A DNA stretch of 64,000 nucleotides. Origin: Larix kaempferi (Eukaryota > Streptophyta > Pinopsida > Pinales > Pinaceae). Every line of letters starts with the position of its first letter. Positions within the stretch are counted from its first letter, which is position 1. The notes under the pieces are model-generated. The model saw only the letters and a program-made list of their open reading frames with translations, was not told the origin of the DNA and ran no database searches. Of the stretch, positions 12,322-23,632 are shown in pieces. The translations under genes and the position numbers were made by a program. The stretch lies in assembly GCA_027924585.1 (NCBI GenBank), contig BSBM01000596.1:10435501-10499500 (forward strand), in the 5' to 3' direction.

Positions 12322-12403
12322 CAACTATATGTGAAGGAGCCCTTCCCAGCTTGGATAGTGGCGAAATCCTCCACCAACTGGTTCAACAAAAATAAGGACC
12401 AAT

Positions 12404-13320
12404 TCATTTGGACACCTGCCGTGCATTGCTCGGTACATGCCATGATCCCCGAATTGCACTTATTAGGTTGACTGCCCGGACCACTTTGCAGGATAATATC
12501 TTTGCGCCGGTGAGAACTGCCCTATTGTTGATACTGCTGGTGTGATAACCATGGCCATCCCATTCCAAGCGATAGCGCTTAACCAACTATGCCACCCTCT
12601 TTTTGTCATTCTCCTTCCCTTGGAAGTATTGTGATGGGTTTACCCCATCTTTGGGCAACCCAGTAATGCTCGCAATCTGATCGACAGTGACCAGAATCTC
12701 TCTGTCCAACCATAATGTACCACCGTGGAAGCAGGCCAGCAGCTGCTTCATGCAAGCATTAACCTCCGGTAGTCACCCAACAATCCATCCTGGTTCAACC
12801 CCCGTGCCCAGTAATGTGGAATCGGCTTCCTCGTGAGTTGTGTCCCTGGCACATAACAGCCCGTCGTAATTTATGGATAGGACACCATATTGTTATCATC
12901 ATACCTTAGGCGCATCAATTCCAGCCAAATATCAGTAGAGCACTAAATTCTAGCAAGGAGTGCTGGCATCCTCAATGTATACTTTTGATTTTTGTTCGCC
13001 TGGTGAGGGGTTGCATTCGGTCGACTGGGGGGGACATACCTAGGGATGTCGATAGTAGAGAGCCCCTCCCATGTACCGGACTCGTCAATTTTTGGGTTGG
13101 ACTATCCCATATGCACTCGAACCTCCTCCACCATCGCAGTGGATGATCGAAGCTGCTGCTTGCTATACGGGGACTCGGAATGCTGACCCCCCCAATGCTT
13201 CTTTGGAATGTTGGTAAAGGACGAGTCGCTTGGCATACTGACCACCTCTTCTTCAATGCTTACTGGTTGAGCAGGGGATTCTACACCACTAGAAACGTCA
13301 ACCACCAGGTTGCTCGGCAT
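12404..13320 (-). pseudogene. E2 extra ORF downstream of integrase, unknown product
   Basis: Two minus-strand blocks in different frames form a decayed ORF. The first (13320-13102) starts MPSNLVVDVSSGVESPAQP and is acidic and Ser-rich. The second (about 12760-12404) contains ACFHGGTLWLDREILVTV, then ITGLPKDGVNP, then GYHTSSINNRAVL with one TAG inside. The pattern of a WLD-P/E-VT-hydrophobic block, an ITGLP turn and a later SSIN motif looks like a genuine conserved domain, not random sequence. It occupies the place of the env-like or extra ORFs of Athila and related elements. I cannot name its function. Confidence 0.5.
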
Positions 13321-13867
13321 GTCACACTAGGGCCCTTCTTGGCTTAACAGGACCTCACCCGTCAGCTAGCAAACACCTCAATTTTGTCTTCTTACTGTAA
13401 CACTAAACCAGTCGAATCTTGCTCGAACTCCCTCAACACTCTGGAGCATCACTCCACAGCTCTACTCAACTCTGTAATCAACAACTGAACTTATTTGCTA
13501 CAAACAAGTGCCATCCAACTAGCTTCGGCCCATTTTTATAGTGCCCAACCAAATCCCTCATAATCATAACTAAATCCTGCATTAACTCGGACTAAATCCT
13601 GTATTAATGACCCAAATCCGTTGTCGATCATGTTAGCCAATCGACCAGATCTGCCATTAACGCCCATCATTCAAATGAGCATCTTTAATTAACTATCTTA
13701 ACTTTCGGCAATTATGGTTGATTTGACTCAACTGCCATTTTGACACTGTCGCAGATCATTCCTAACTTGCGGCGCAAGCCTCCCTGCTTGGGCATTCTTG
13801 TCTCTATCGGTGCGCCATCCTGCCAGCGATCTTCCTGAACACATTTTTTTTCCAATGTGACTCAGGC
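13321..13867. other. E2 spacer between pol and extra ORF
   Basis: About 550 bp without recognisable coding. The plus strand is C-rich with repeated ACTCAAC and AAATCCTG(T/C)ATTAA phrases near 13560-13620. No RNA gene or promoter is evident. Confidence 0.4.
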
Positions 13868-14827
13868 ATCATGCTGCTCCAAGCCCAATCGATAGGGCTT
13901 CAACCTACTGCCATTAATCAACTTTAGGAGCATCGCTCCATCCAACTGCTACAACTGTACCGTTCCTCCTAAAGTGATGCTATTGATGCGATATGGACCA
14001 AGCCAGTGCATTTGCAGTTTTCCTGGATGTTTCAGAAAATTACTGTCATACAACAGCACCAAGTCACCCTGCTAAAATTGTTTGTTTTTTATGTGGTGAT
14101 CATGCCATGCCTTCTGGCGATCCTTCTCCACACCCTGGTGGAATCCCACAGTAAAGCAATCTTCATCCAACTCTACTAACTACGCTAAACGCTCTTCTAA
14201 TGTCGCTGCAGCATCCATACCTGTTGATGCAGTGATGCGTAGACTCGGAACAATGTACTCCATAGGCATAATCGCTTCTTGCCCATACACTAGCTTGAAT
14301 GGTGTATGTCCCATCAACCTTTTACACGTGGTACGATACACCTACAAGACTGCTAGGATTTCCAAATCCCAGTCATCACGGTTCGCATTGCACACCTTTG
14401 TCAGTGCATGCTCCAACATATTGTTCAAATCTTCCACCGTGCCATTTTTTTGCGGATGATATGGCGCACTCTTCTTATGTTGTATCTATAGTTTCTCCAT
14501 CAATACGCTAATGGTGTGATTGAGAAATTGGTTGCCTTGATCACTCAGCAATATCTTGGGGAAGCCAAAGCAAGTGACAATGTTATCGAACAAAAACCAT
14601 GCAGCAGTGGCCACGGAACAATCTATGACTGGTGTAGCCTCCGCCCATCTTGTCAAGTAATCTGTCACCATGATGATGTATCTTACACCAGTGTGCTTCC
14701 CAGGTGGGTTGATTGGTCCCATGAAATCCACTGCCCATTTGTCAAATGGCTGCAGTGTCAGTTGAGGTACTAATGGCATCTCATCCCTCCTGGATGGCTT
14801 CCCGGTTCTCTGACAAACATCACAGGA
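13868..14827 (-). pseudogene. E2 integrase (decayed)
   Basis: The core reads FDKWAVDFMGPINPPG, then LLSDQGNQF, then NGTVEDLNNM, giving all three DDE acidic positions. Stops interrupt at 14486 and near 14350 and 14190. The C-terminal part includes GDLVLLYDSNFLKHPGK (about 14025-14080) and ends near 13880 in LKPYRLG, a typical Gypsy integrase tail. The zinc-binding CDVC pair is at the upstream edge next to a TAG near 14828. Confidence 0.75.
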
Positions 14828-15772
14828 TCACGCATATTTTGTCGCATCGTTGTGTAGCATGGGCCAGCAGAGCCCCGTGCAAAGCACCTTCTTGGAAGTC
14901 GCACGACCGCCATAGTGCCCCCTAGCCACTCCTACATGTGTTTTTGCCAAGATCTGACCTTGCTCATGAGGTAAAACACAATGCCACAGTATCTCACCTG
15001 AGCCTAATTTGTACAACTCGCCTACAATTACCTGGAAGTCTATAGCCTTGACCACCAACTGCTTCTTATGACTCGTGGGGAATTCCTCGGGTGCAGTACC
15101 TGTCATTATAAACTGAATGATTTCTTCGAAGTAGCCATTAGTGACTTCAACCTTAAAAAGTTGTGCATCAGGAAACCCATCTTCAATGTTAGTTGGATCC
15201 TCTCCTATTTCAATCTGCAATAGAGGATCAGGTCTAGCATTCAACGGGCCTGGCTTCACGATCACTTCGAAATCGAACTCCTGAAAAAGAAGTAGCCAGC
15301 AACAGATATTCCCCCCCAACACAGGCTTATTGACCAGGTATTTCAATGCAAAGTGGTCTGTGAACATCTTAAAATGTCCTCCCAATAAGTAGTGTCGAAA
15401 CTTCTGCAGTGCATAGACCATCGCCATGCCTTCCCTTTCTGTAGTGGTATAGTTCCTCTCTACCGATGACAACTTCCGACTTTCTAAAGCAATGTGGTGA
15501 TCAAGATCCCCCTCTCTTGGTTGCGCCAATACCAGACCTAGTGTGGTCGACAATGCATCAATATGGACATGGAATTCCTTACTCCAGTTCGGGAATACCA
15601 AGATCGGCACTAAAGCCATTTTAGCTTTCAGCGTCTCAAAACTATCTTCACATCCAGGGCTCCATTGAAACAATGCATCTTTCTTTAATAACTTCTCCAT
15701 AGGGGTGGTGATCGCTGCATAACCTCTAATGAACTTGCGATAATACCCGGTATGTCCCAACGTCGCCCTCAA
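14828..15772 (-). pseudogene. E2 RNase H and integrase zinc-binding region
   Basis: One uninterrupted stretch of 314 codons. It starts in the RT thumb (LGHTGYYRKFIRGYAAIT), runs through the connection (FQWSPGCEDSFETLK) and into RNase H (FHVHIDALSTTLG, then FTDHFALKYL). It ends in the integrase HHCC region (HVGVARGHYGG). The length without a stop is notable in so decayed an element. The frame differs from the RT upstream, so a frameshift lies near 15970-16100. Confidence 0.8.
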
Positions 15773-16446
15773 CTACTTAATGTTAGTCGACGGTGTTAAG
15801 CTCAAAATGAGTGCAATCTTTGTTGGATTGACTAACAACCCTTGTTTGCACACAATGTGACCCAGCAGTATCCCGAACGGTGCACAAAAAATGCACTTCT
15901 TCAAATTCAACGATATCTGATGCTGTTAGAAATGCTCCAACATCAACCGTAGATTGTCCAAATGATCATGGATCAAACCATAGATAGTCCAGTCATCCAT
16001 GTATACCTGCAAAAACTTCTGAATGAAATCTCAGAATGTGGCAATAACAACCCGCAAGATATCATAGGTGCGTTCTTCAACCCAAATGGCATCATGGTGT
16101 ACTGAAAATAGCCCCATTCTGTCACAAAAGTCATCTTGTGGCGGTCTTCCTTTGCAATGCGGATCTGATGATAGCCCGAGAACCCATCCGTGAAAGAATA
16201 CATCTCCTGGCCGCCCACACCTTTGAGCACTTCATCAGTAAATGGGGTTGGAAAGGGATCATGCAAGCATGCATCATTCAACTTCTGCAAATCTACACAA
16301 ATGTGCACCTCACCAGTTTTCTTATCCTACACCACCATAGGACTAATCCATTCTGACTCTTCAATCGGTGCAATAATCCCAGCATCCAACATGCAATCGA
16401 TTTCTACCTTGACCCTCTCCTTATGTCATGTATTTAGCCGGTAAGT
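15773..16446 (-). pseudogene. E2 reverse transcriptase (decayed)
   Basis: The open stretch 15973-16308 shows VDLQKLNDACLHDPFPTPFT, then YSFTDGFSGYHQIRI and MPFGLKNAP, the central RT blocks. After a one-base frameshift near 16050 the other frame shows LQVYMDDWTIYG, an intact YxDD box around 15985-16005. The finger domain is partly lost to stops near 16330-16440. Confidence 0.75.
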
Positions 16447-17004
16447 TCATTTCCTGATTGGTTTAGCATTTGGTTTCAAGGGGATCTTCATCTCGCCTAA
16501 ATCACCCAGAATACCTTTCATCTCAGAAAACTTTGTAGGAAAGAGGTCTTGGAATTTGTGCAACAAGTCAGTGACCTTTCCCATCATCTCATCATCCCAA
16601 TAATCTCCAACATTTGCGAACTTGGGAGTGGTCTCCATCCCAATATTGATCTTATGGAACTTCAAGGGCTGGATGATCGGATCACTTGGCCCATCAAGTG
16701 CTACCACATCGCGACTTCCTTTAGACTTCGGAATATTGAGATTCCATGGATCATCATCGTCTTCGGGCCCACCGGTGATATTGTAACATTCCATCATGGA
16801 TTGCATCTGGCAGTGCATATGTGGATCCGCGGGATATGCCACTGGATCAACCTTCAGAACCACATCGCTGATGAGCTGCAAAGCATTATTGACATCAGGG
16901 TTGGCATCCACGAAGCTGAACATATGAGTGAAGCATACTGTCAACTCCACCCAAGTGGTAATTTCTCCTCGCAACTTGGATGTAGTATACCATAATCGTG
17001 GCAT
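16447..17004 (-). pseudogene. E2 pol segment upstream of RT
   Basis: A 185-codon open stretch ends in GDLGEMKIPLKPNAKPIRK, the usual entry into a Gypsy RT. Upstream is KVTDLLHKFQDLFPTKFSEM, the conserved pre-RT helix. The N-terminal half (LTVCFTHMFSFVDANPDVNN) is not recognised. It is in the same frame as protease and gag. Confidence 0.65.
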
Positions 17005-17412
17005 CTCATCTAAAGTATGGATAAAGGCATGGACCCACTCATCTCGCGGTCACGATGTCCACAATGTCTGACACTCCATCAAATGACTGCAAGGGTTATT
17101 CCGACCATCATATTTCCCCGTGTGGTAAACCTCAGTATTGCCAAAACGAACCGTCATCAATCTCCTGCATTACGACCACCCGTCAATTGATTTCTTGTGT
17201 GTCGCCCACCAGCATGCTAGAACAGCCTTCAGTGCTTCTTCTAATGCCAGCAGTCACTGGGGTTCTGAAACTTGTTCCTCAAACTCTGTCAGAAAGTCAA
17301 ACAAGCCAGGCAGCCCTTCATATACTGGTAGTGTGACCGTTTTAGTCGCGACGCGGCACAATGACTGCGTGATGAACCCACACTTGTGGAGTGACACCTC
17401 ATGCAAGCAGTT

Positions 17413-17980
17413 CTACCAATGTTCTAAAGCATCGTCAGAGTCGGAAGACGCAGAGCTGTCACTGCGCCATCCAAGCTCACCATTGGATGTCAAATGAATA
17501 TAATCCTTGGAAATGTTGAATGCATGGTCCCATCTACTGGGATCCTCGTCCTTCACTAGTTCAATGTATCTACGTCCTTCAGCCGGATCCAACGGGGCAA
17601 TAACTCTGAGATTGTGGTTTTCGAAAGTCATCATCCCCTGCTTGAAGTTGATTACCACTCCACTATCATTAGCCCATCCAATCCCCAGCAACATGGGATA
17701 AGAGATTCCTCCTTCAACTACTTCGATGACATCGAAGTCGGCATAAGTCTTCATTCCCTCAATGGACATCACTAGGCGTGGGACTCTCCCAATTGTTGTC
17801 ACCTTGGCGTGATTAGCTAAGCGGAGCTATACAGGAGACCAGCTCAATAGGGGGATCCCCATTTTCTGCCATGCTTTCTTGGTCAAGATGTTGACATCCA
17901 AACCATGATCCAGAATAACCAAATCAACTTCATAGTCCCCAATTTGGATATTCGTTCACATCTCCTTACCTGTCTTCCAC
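17413..17980 (-). pseudogene. E2 aspartic protease (decayed)
   Basis: The retropepsin active-site region reads DLVILDHGLDVNILTKKAWQ near 17870-17930, with DHG in place of the usual DSG or DGG. A stop follows, and the second half is in the open stretch 17413-17802 (GGISYPMLLGIGWANDSG). The conserved hydrophobic-LLG-hydrophobic block fits the flap end. The N-to-C order and frame connect it to the knuckle region upstream and to the pre-RT segment downstream. Confidence 0.65.
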
Positions 17981-17982
17981 CG

Positions 17983-18552
17983 CTATAAAGAGTTTACCGC
18001 GAACTCCTGTTGTCCCCTAGCTGGGTGCTGCAACAATCCCTCAATCTCAATAAGGGCCGCAGGATCTCTTGCCAACAATAAACAGCTCTCAAAAAACTTC
18101 TGCAAGGTTTCAGACTGCATCAATGGACCTGCCTCTGAAGTAGCATAAAAAATCGGGGGCATGACGTAAATAATAGCTTTACCGCGATCTTGGTCCATTG
18201 CACCACATGCCTAAAAGAATGTATCACACTCGGACTCAATGTCAAATGATACCTTCTTCTGCCCGTCCAATCGAATGAGCAGATGTGATATATCCCCTCC
18301 GATCGCTACACCTCCATGAGTGATAACTGCAATAGCCGCATCTTGTGGTCTGGGATCCGCAGAAATTGTCGCAACACTCGCACCCTGATTTTGATTTGGT
18401 GGCGGATTCCCTGGTTGGTTTGCATTTTGATTAGCATTCTGAATTGGACATTGGTTTTGGTTCTGCACCTGATTTTGTACTGGCTACTGTGCCTGGTTCT
18501 GATTCTGCAATTGTGGTACATTCCCTACTTGCCATCGTGCAATCAACTGTGG
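17983..18552 (-). pseudogene. E2 region between zinc knuckles and protease
   Basis: The minus frame encodes an Asn/Gln/Pro-rich segment (repeats of NQNQ and NANQ at about 18360-18530), then the stretch 17983-18198 beginning MDQDRGKAIIYVMPP. The low-complexity part follows directly on the fifth zinc knuckle. No enzymatic domain is visible. Many ORFs in other frames here are shadows of the low-complexity DNA. Confidence 0.5.
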
Positions 18553-19266
18553 GCATTTTTCCACTATGTGGTTTGTAACAAAGCAAAATGTACACTGCGT
18601 CTGCAATAGTGGGAAATCTCGCTGGTAGTGTCCCCATACCGCATAGTGATAGCACTGAACAGGTCCACGACCTCCTCGTCCTCCTCCACGACCAAATCCT
18701 CTGCCATGTCCACCCCGGAATCCTCTCTGGAATCCACCCTGCAGTTGGTACTGCGGTTGATTGTACTGTTTCTACATAGGATTCAGTTGCATGCCTTGCC
18801 CTTGCGGCAGATACTGCGGTTTCTAAGCATACTATGGCTATTGTGGAGCCATTTGCATTGGAGTATATTGCGGCATAAATTGTTGTGGTTGCTACTGCGG
18901 TATAAACTGCACCTGCGGTTGAGGTAGTGGCTGGACTACCTGTGGCTATAGTTGCGGTTGTTGTATGGCACACTGGTCGTCCTTCACATAGAATGCATCG
19001 TACATTCTCTCATGAAGCAACCCATATGCATGGAAATCTTTGTCTTCATGTACCATAGACTTACAAAATCTACAATACAGATTCATTAGTTTTGTGACCA
19101 TTTTCTACATGTACTGGCACTCCTCATGGCGGTGCCCATATACCTAACAAACACGACACCATGGCATGCCACCACCATTCAATGGGTTTGGTGCCCCTGA
19201 CATCAAATAGTTGCATAAGTCAAGGCAATTATCCTTAGTATGCCCTTCCTCTCAACATCGCGTACA
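18553..19266 (-). pseudogene. E2 nucleocapsid: five zinc-knuckle modules and an RGG box
   Basis: Five C-x2-C-x4-H-x4-C modules lie in one minus frame at 19225-19266 (CTRC..GHTKDNC), 19117-19158 (CRVC..GHRHEEC), 19033-19074 (CRFCKSMVHEDKDF), 18613-18654 (CYHYAVWGHYQRDF) and 18553-18594 (CTFCFVTNHIVEKC). Only the last is fully intact. The first two carry a stop between C2 and H, the third has Phe for its last Cys, and the fourth has Tyr and Phe for two Cys. An RGG-type stretch (FGRGGGRGGRG) precedes the fourth. Such modules bind RNA and chaperone packaging; most gags have one or two. Confidence 0.7.
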
Positions 19267-20776
19267 CCATACTTCTTCACATTGCTCCTTACCCTTCTTA
19301 AGATCTTGTAGCTATATGGTCAGGTTAGCCAGTTGTGTCTGTATCTATGACATCCCAACCGCATTTCCACGAAGTGGCGATGCCTCCAACCGCATTGCAA
19401 TCTCCAGAGCTTCATTGGGCGTTATAATGTTCTATTGCATCAGCGGTAGTCGAATATGCAGGAGCAGCGCCGCGATGAACCATTATTTGTGTTGAACAGG
19501 GCTCATATGAAAACTAACCCTCGCCACCATCGTCTTAAATAGTTGGTCAAAGTCCCACACCGTTTCATTGGGATACTGCTTAATTTCTTTCAATTATGTA
19601 ATATACTGTGCTTCGGACTTGGGTTTTTTGAACTCTGCAATCAATCTGTTCCTGATATCATCTAGCGTCTTCTCTGGAGCTCCTGTAGGGACTAGAACAA
19701 ACTTCATAAACTAGTCTAATGCGCGACCTCATAGAATTGTCGCTAACTGTCCTTTCTTAGCATTATCATCAATGATCTGTTTTACGGTCCATACCACTTC
19801 ACATAAAACTAGTACTGCTCAGGGTTATCTATTACATTTCCATGGAATAGTGGAAACTTATCATCCTCGCCCACCATTCTGGGCTTCCTTCCTGCAGTGG
19901 TTGAACTACTAGCAATCAAGTTTTGTTGACCCAGTGGAGTCGAAGTTGTGTTTCTTACTGGTTGACAGATAGTGAGAGGAGGTGTGGGTACGTTGCTGCT
20001 GGGGTTTGGTCTTGCCTCTATCCTGGGCATAGCCTGGCTGTCCTTGTCTGGACTATGAGGTCGCTTTGTCCTGTGTGGTCTTCCTTCGCGAACTTGCGGT
20101 TCAATTGCAGCAGGACCTTCTCCTATCCTCTACCTCTTTGCTTGTCAAAACCTCGCTCCTCCCCTTGTAAGACCACTCTCTTCCTCAACTTCACTCACAG
20201 TCTCGTCATGACTTGCATCTATCTACCCCTTATCATTCCATATACCTCCCCCCTGATGTCGTGATACCCACGGCCTCCACCCACTAGAGTGTTTACTGAT
20301 CTAGATGCATCTTCAATATACCCTTCTTGCAAATAAGCATCTTAATGGATAGTTGGAGCAACAACAGAAACCTTCCCCGGGGTCCACGGAAGAAATATCT
20401 TTCAGCTTCACTATAAGACTTTTGCGTATCAACCGCAAATTCAGTGATGTAACCTTCCAAGATGCTATCGAGCCATACTTCGATGGCCCACAACGCTTTT
20501 TTTTTTACTTCCTGTAGTTCTTGGATTAGCTCCAAGGTCCAGGTCGTAGGCTCACCGCCTTGGAAGTTACTCTTCTGGAAGGTCAACTTTTCCAACCACT
20601 CGAACAAAATGACTGGGAATTCGCAGAAAAAATATTTATGCAAATTGTCGTGAATATATCTTTCCACCCACTGATCTACTATTAGTCGAGTGTTTCGACT
20701 TTCTTATTCAGCAAATTCCTGCAACTTCTGATCGAACTGGCGTTGTATCTCTGGTTGCATTAGATGCCACAACATA
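19267..20776 (-). pseudogene. E2 gag (decayed)
   Basis: Translation likely starts at an ATG near 20776 (MLWHLMQPEIQRQF), only about 23 bp from the primer site. The stretch 20293-20667 continues as a helical Gln/Glu/Lys-rich region. The capsid-like core lies at about 19560-19870: FPLFHGNVIDNPEQY, then after a one-base frameshift near 19800 a region ending IRNRLIAEFKKP. Several TAG stops interrupt it. The product would form the particle shell. Confidence 0.65.
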
Positions 20777-20798
20777 TCCTCCTTTCACTTCGCACACG

Positions 20799-20816
20799 AT
20801 CCCGACAACGGAACCA
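20799..20816 (-). other. E2 primer-binding site (tRNA-Asp type)
   Basis: On the minus strand it reads TGGTTCCGTTGTCGGGAT, close to the TGGCGCCGTTGCCGGGGAT site complementary to the 3' end of plant tRNA-Asp. Differences are mainly C-to-T changes. It sits between the LTR and the gag start. Confidence 0.7.
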
Positions 20817-21660
20817 TTTATTTACTCAAACCCATTCGATAGGGGTTCCAATCACTATCGACACCCAATCCACCATGATCTCCCTGAGCACCGGCCCAGA
20901 CAGGTTTAACCCCGTTCGGAAACACCTACAGAGCAGATGAGGTCTCACCTGAGATGTTCAAGAGAGAGTTGACAGAACCATGTTTCCGTCGAATGAAGGA
21001 GGATGTTTGCGGCTTAATTTCTTAACTTATTGTGACATTTCAAAAGTAGATCTATGCATTTAACTTTGATATCATTTATATTCATAGCATCATTCAACAT
21101 AAATATTCATCGGAGCAAATATAATAGTAAAGCATTAATTGTAGCAAGAAAACATAGCATCATTCATATATCGCAAAATGCATTACCATAAGTGAACAGA
21201 AGATACACAGGGATTTTGCAAAACAGCTCTGTCATATCATATTAACTCTGCAAAACCCAGATACAATATCTCTGCAAAACACAGATCTCACAGATAACTC
21301 TTGATCTAACACACACAATTACAGATGCATACCAAGATCAGATCAAATCAGATGATTCAACACATATGACTCTATGACTATATATAGGCTTTCACCTTTA
21401 CATTGCCTGTCTGCTTACTAACAACTTCATAACTGACACTTCGAGCAAATGACCCAAAATATAACTGACATGGTCCAAATGACCCAAAAACTAACTGACA
21501 TGGTCCAAATGACCCAAAAAACCTGCATACCGCAGTACAATTGACCCAAAAATACAAAATATAACTTCATATGCACTCCATTTTCCTCCTTTTGCAGTAT
21601 TGTAGCACTTGCAGTGCTGCGATAATGACCCATCCTAATCGCATGCCAACATTATCAACA
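20817..21660 (-). repeat. E2 5' LTR
   Basis: The stretch between the primer site and 21660 has no coding. In element orientation it begins TGTTGATAATGTTGGC, a classic TG start. Its inner edge does not show a clean CA end and is approximate. A direct repeat of GACCCAAAA(A/T)..TGACATGGTCCAAAT lies at 21450-21520. The partner LTR is not in the window. Confidence 0.65.
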
Positions 21661-21898
21661 GAGGAAACTAGAGCAAAGCAAAACCAAACGAGAAGAGCAT
21701 TTGGACAAGAAGAAAACACCGCTTGTTGAATGTTTCTTATGCAAGGATAACCACTACTTCAAGCATTTCCCACATATGGGAAGCATCATGGAGATGATTC
21801 ACAACATCCAAGAATCCCCAACTATTGGTTATATTGGGAGCATTAATCCAAGAATCTATGCATCCCTAGATGGAAGGAAAGTTGATCATCAGTCCTAG
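21661..21898 (+). pseudogene. E3 gag C-terminus with zinc knuckle
   Basis: The first bases after the E2 LTR are already coding (Lys/Glu-rich, REEHLDKKKTP). Then comes CFLCKDNHYFKHF, which aligns with the plant chromovirus knuckle C-F-L-C-x3-H-x4-C, the last Cys being Phe here. The knuckle would bind element RNA. A TAG at 21896-21898 separates it from the protease. Confidence 0.75.
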
Positions 21899-22249
21899 AT
21901 GATTAAGGTAGTAGGTAAGGTTGCTAATGAACCTATATCTATTTTGATTGATTCTAGAGCCATCCATAGTTACATTGCACCTAACGTAGTTGAGAGATGT
22001 TATTTGAAGAAAATCAAGCTTGAGATTGCAAGTCTAGTGAAGTTAGCTACATGCATCGAGAGGAAGGTCATAGAAACAATAAGGAAGAGTCCTTTGGACA
22101 TGAACGTATTGAAGACCTTTGCAGACTTGAACATCATACCTTTGGGTTCATATGATATATTTATTGGCATGTATTGGTTGGATGCACATCATTCCATGCT
22201 TGACTATCACAACAAGACTTACACTTGTGTAGATGAAAAAGGAAATTAG
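21899..22249 (+). pseudogene. E3 aspartic protease (decayed)
   Basis: The active-site region reads ILIDSRAIHSYIAPNV, where Arg replaces Gly of the normal D-S-G-A-T-H-S-(Y/F)-I; a single G-to-A change of GGA would give AGA. The region GSYDIFIGMYWLDAHHSMLD is the conserved second half (D-hydrophobic-ILGMDWL in active copies). The stretch is 116 codons, close to full domain length. It follows the knuckle and precedes RT, as in chromovirus polyproteins. Confidence 0.8.
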
Positions 22250-22999
22250 GTTACAGTGAGAGGTATACCTAGACCCATATCTCTGAGATAGATCACATCT
22301 CTATAACTGAAGAAATGTTTCAGGAAAGGTTACAAATTATATGTAGCTCATGTGGAGGATCCAAGAGAATGAAAAGAGCTATAGCTATAAGAATACCTTA
22401 TACTACAAGAATTTGCATATGTATTTCAAGAAGTAACAAGAATGCCACCTTAGAGAGATATTCATTTTTGTATTGATTTGGTGCTAGGTGCATTTCCTTC
22501 ATCAAAAGCACCTTACCAGATGAGTAGTCCAGAATTGAAAGAGTTACAAATGCAGTTAAAATAGATATTTAAGAAAGGTTACATAAGGCCTAGTGTGTCA
22601 CCTTGGGGAGATCCTATGTTGTTTGTTAAGCAGAAGATTGGAACTCTAATACTATGTATAGATTACGGATAGTTGAACAAAGAAACAATCAGAAACAAGT
22701 ATCCTTTGCCAAGGATTGATGACTTATTCGATCAGCTGAGTGGAGACAAATTGTTCTCAAAGATATATCCGAGATTGAGATATCACCAAGTCATAATAAA
22801 AAATAAAGACATCAGTAAGACAACATTCTAGACAAAGTGTGGTCATTATGAGTTCACAGTGTTACTCTTCAGATTGAAAAATGCATTGACAACTTTCATG
22901 TATCTGATGAATGGATTTTTCAGAAATTACTTGGATAAGTTTGTAATTGTGTTCTTGGATGACATTCTCATATATTCCAAGACATAACAAGAACATCAA
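22250..22999 (+). pseudogene. E3 reverse transcriptase (heavily decayed)
   Basis: No long ORF survives, but reading through stops shows [35 protein letters not shown], and [12 protein letters not shown] near 22940-22980. This is the normal order of RT blocks. About eight stops interrupt these 250 codons. The catalytic FLDD pair is unchanged. Confidence 0.75.
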
Positions 23000-23632
23000 G
23001 TGCATCTAAGATCGGTGCTACAAGTAATCAAAGAGCATCAGATGTATTCCAAGCTAAGTAAGTGTTCATTCTATCAGAGTAGAATACACTACTTGAGGCA
23101 CATCATATCAGAAGAAGGAATCTTGGTGGATCTTGAGAAGATAAGAGCTATAATGGATTGGAAATCACCAAAGAATGTATCCGAATTAAGATCTTTCATG
23201 GGATTAGTGGGACACTACCATAGATTCATCGAGGGTTTCTTGAAGTTAGCTCATCCCATCACATCTTTGCACAGGAAGGGTGTGAAGCTAGAATGGACTT
23301 CCAAGTGTGAAAGAAAATTTCAAAGACTCAAGGAAATACTTACTAGTGCAACAGTTATGAAGATTGCAGATCCTAATGAAATATTTGTAGTGTGCACAAA
23401 TGCATGTAAGCAGGGCATTGGTGGAGTGTTGACTCAAGATGGAAATGTCATCAGTTGTGAATCCAAGAAGTTGAAAGAACATGAACATAATTATGCCACT
23501 CATGATTTGGATCTTGCAGCTATCATTAATGACTTGAAGGTGTGGTGGAACTACTTGATGGATAATAAGTTTGAGTTAAGGACTGATCATGATGGTTTGA
23601 AGTATTTGTTTGAGTATCCTACAATAAGGTAA
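23000..23632 (+). pseudogene. E3 RT thumb and RNase H
   Basis: A 210-codon open stretch. It contains CSFYQSRIHYLRHIISEEGI, SELRSFMGLVGHYHRFIEGF, VKLEWTSKCERKFQRLK, then VVCTNACKQGIGGVL and LRTDHDGLKYL. In RNase H the first aspartate of (T/S)DAS is Asn (CTNAC). The adjacent RT remains in the same frame, separated by stops. Confidence 0.8.

Larger units (their letters stand above)
12322..21660 (-). mobile_element. E2: Athila-like Ty3/Gypsy element, host of E1
   Basis: The minus-strand order gag, five zinc knuckles, protease, RT, RNase H, integrase, extra ORF is followed without any 3' LTR by the right LTR of E1. E1 therefore appears to have inserted into the 3' part of E2, and the E2 3' LTR should lie beyond the left half of E1. 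The primer site matches plant tRNA-Asp sites as used by Athila-type elements. Coding is interrupted by many stops and at least two frameshifts (near 19800 and 16050). Confidence 0.75.

Noticed and set aside
12545-12600. tRNA-like or SINE A-box-like phrase on the minus strand (GGGTGGCATAGTTGGTTAAG)
   Set aside because: It resembles a tRNA 5' end, but no B box follows at the right distance and the bases fit the frame of the E2 extra ORF.
18431-18973. 180-codon minus-strand ORF rich in Thr and Ala
   Set aside because: It is a shadow of the zinc-knuckle and RGG region in another frame; the knuckle frame is the supported one.
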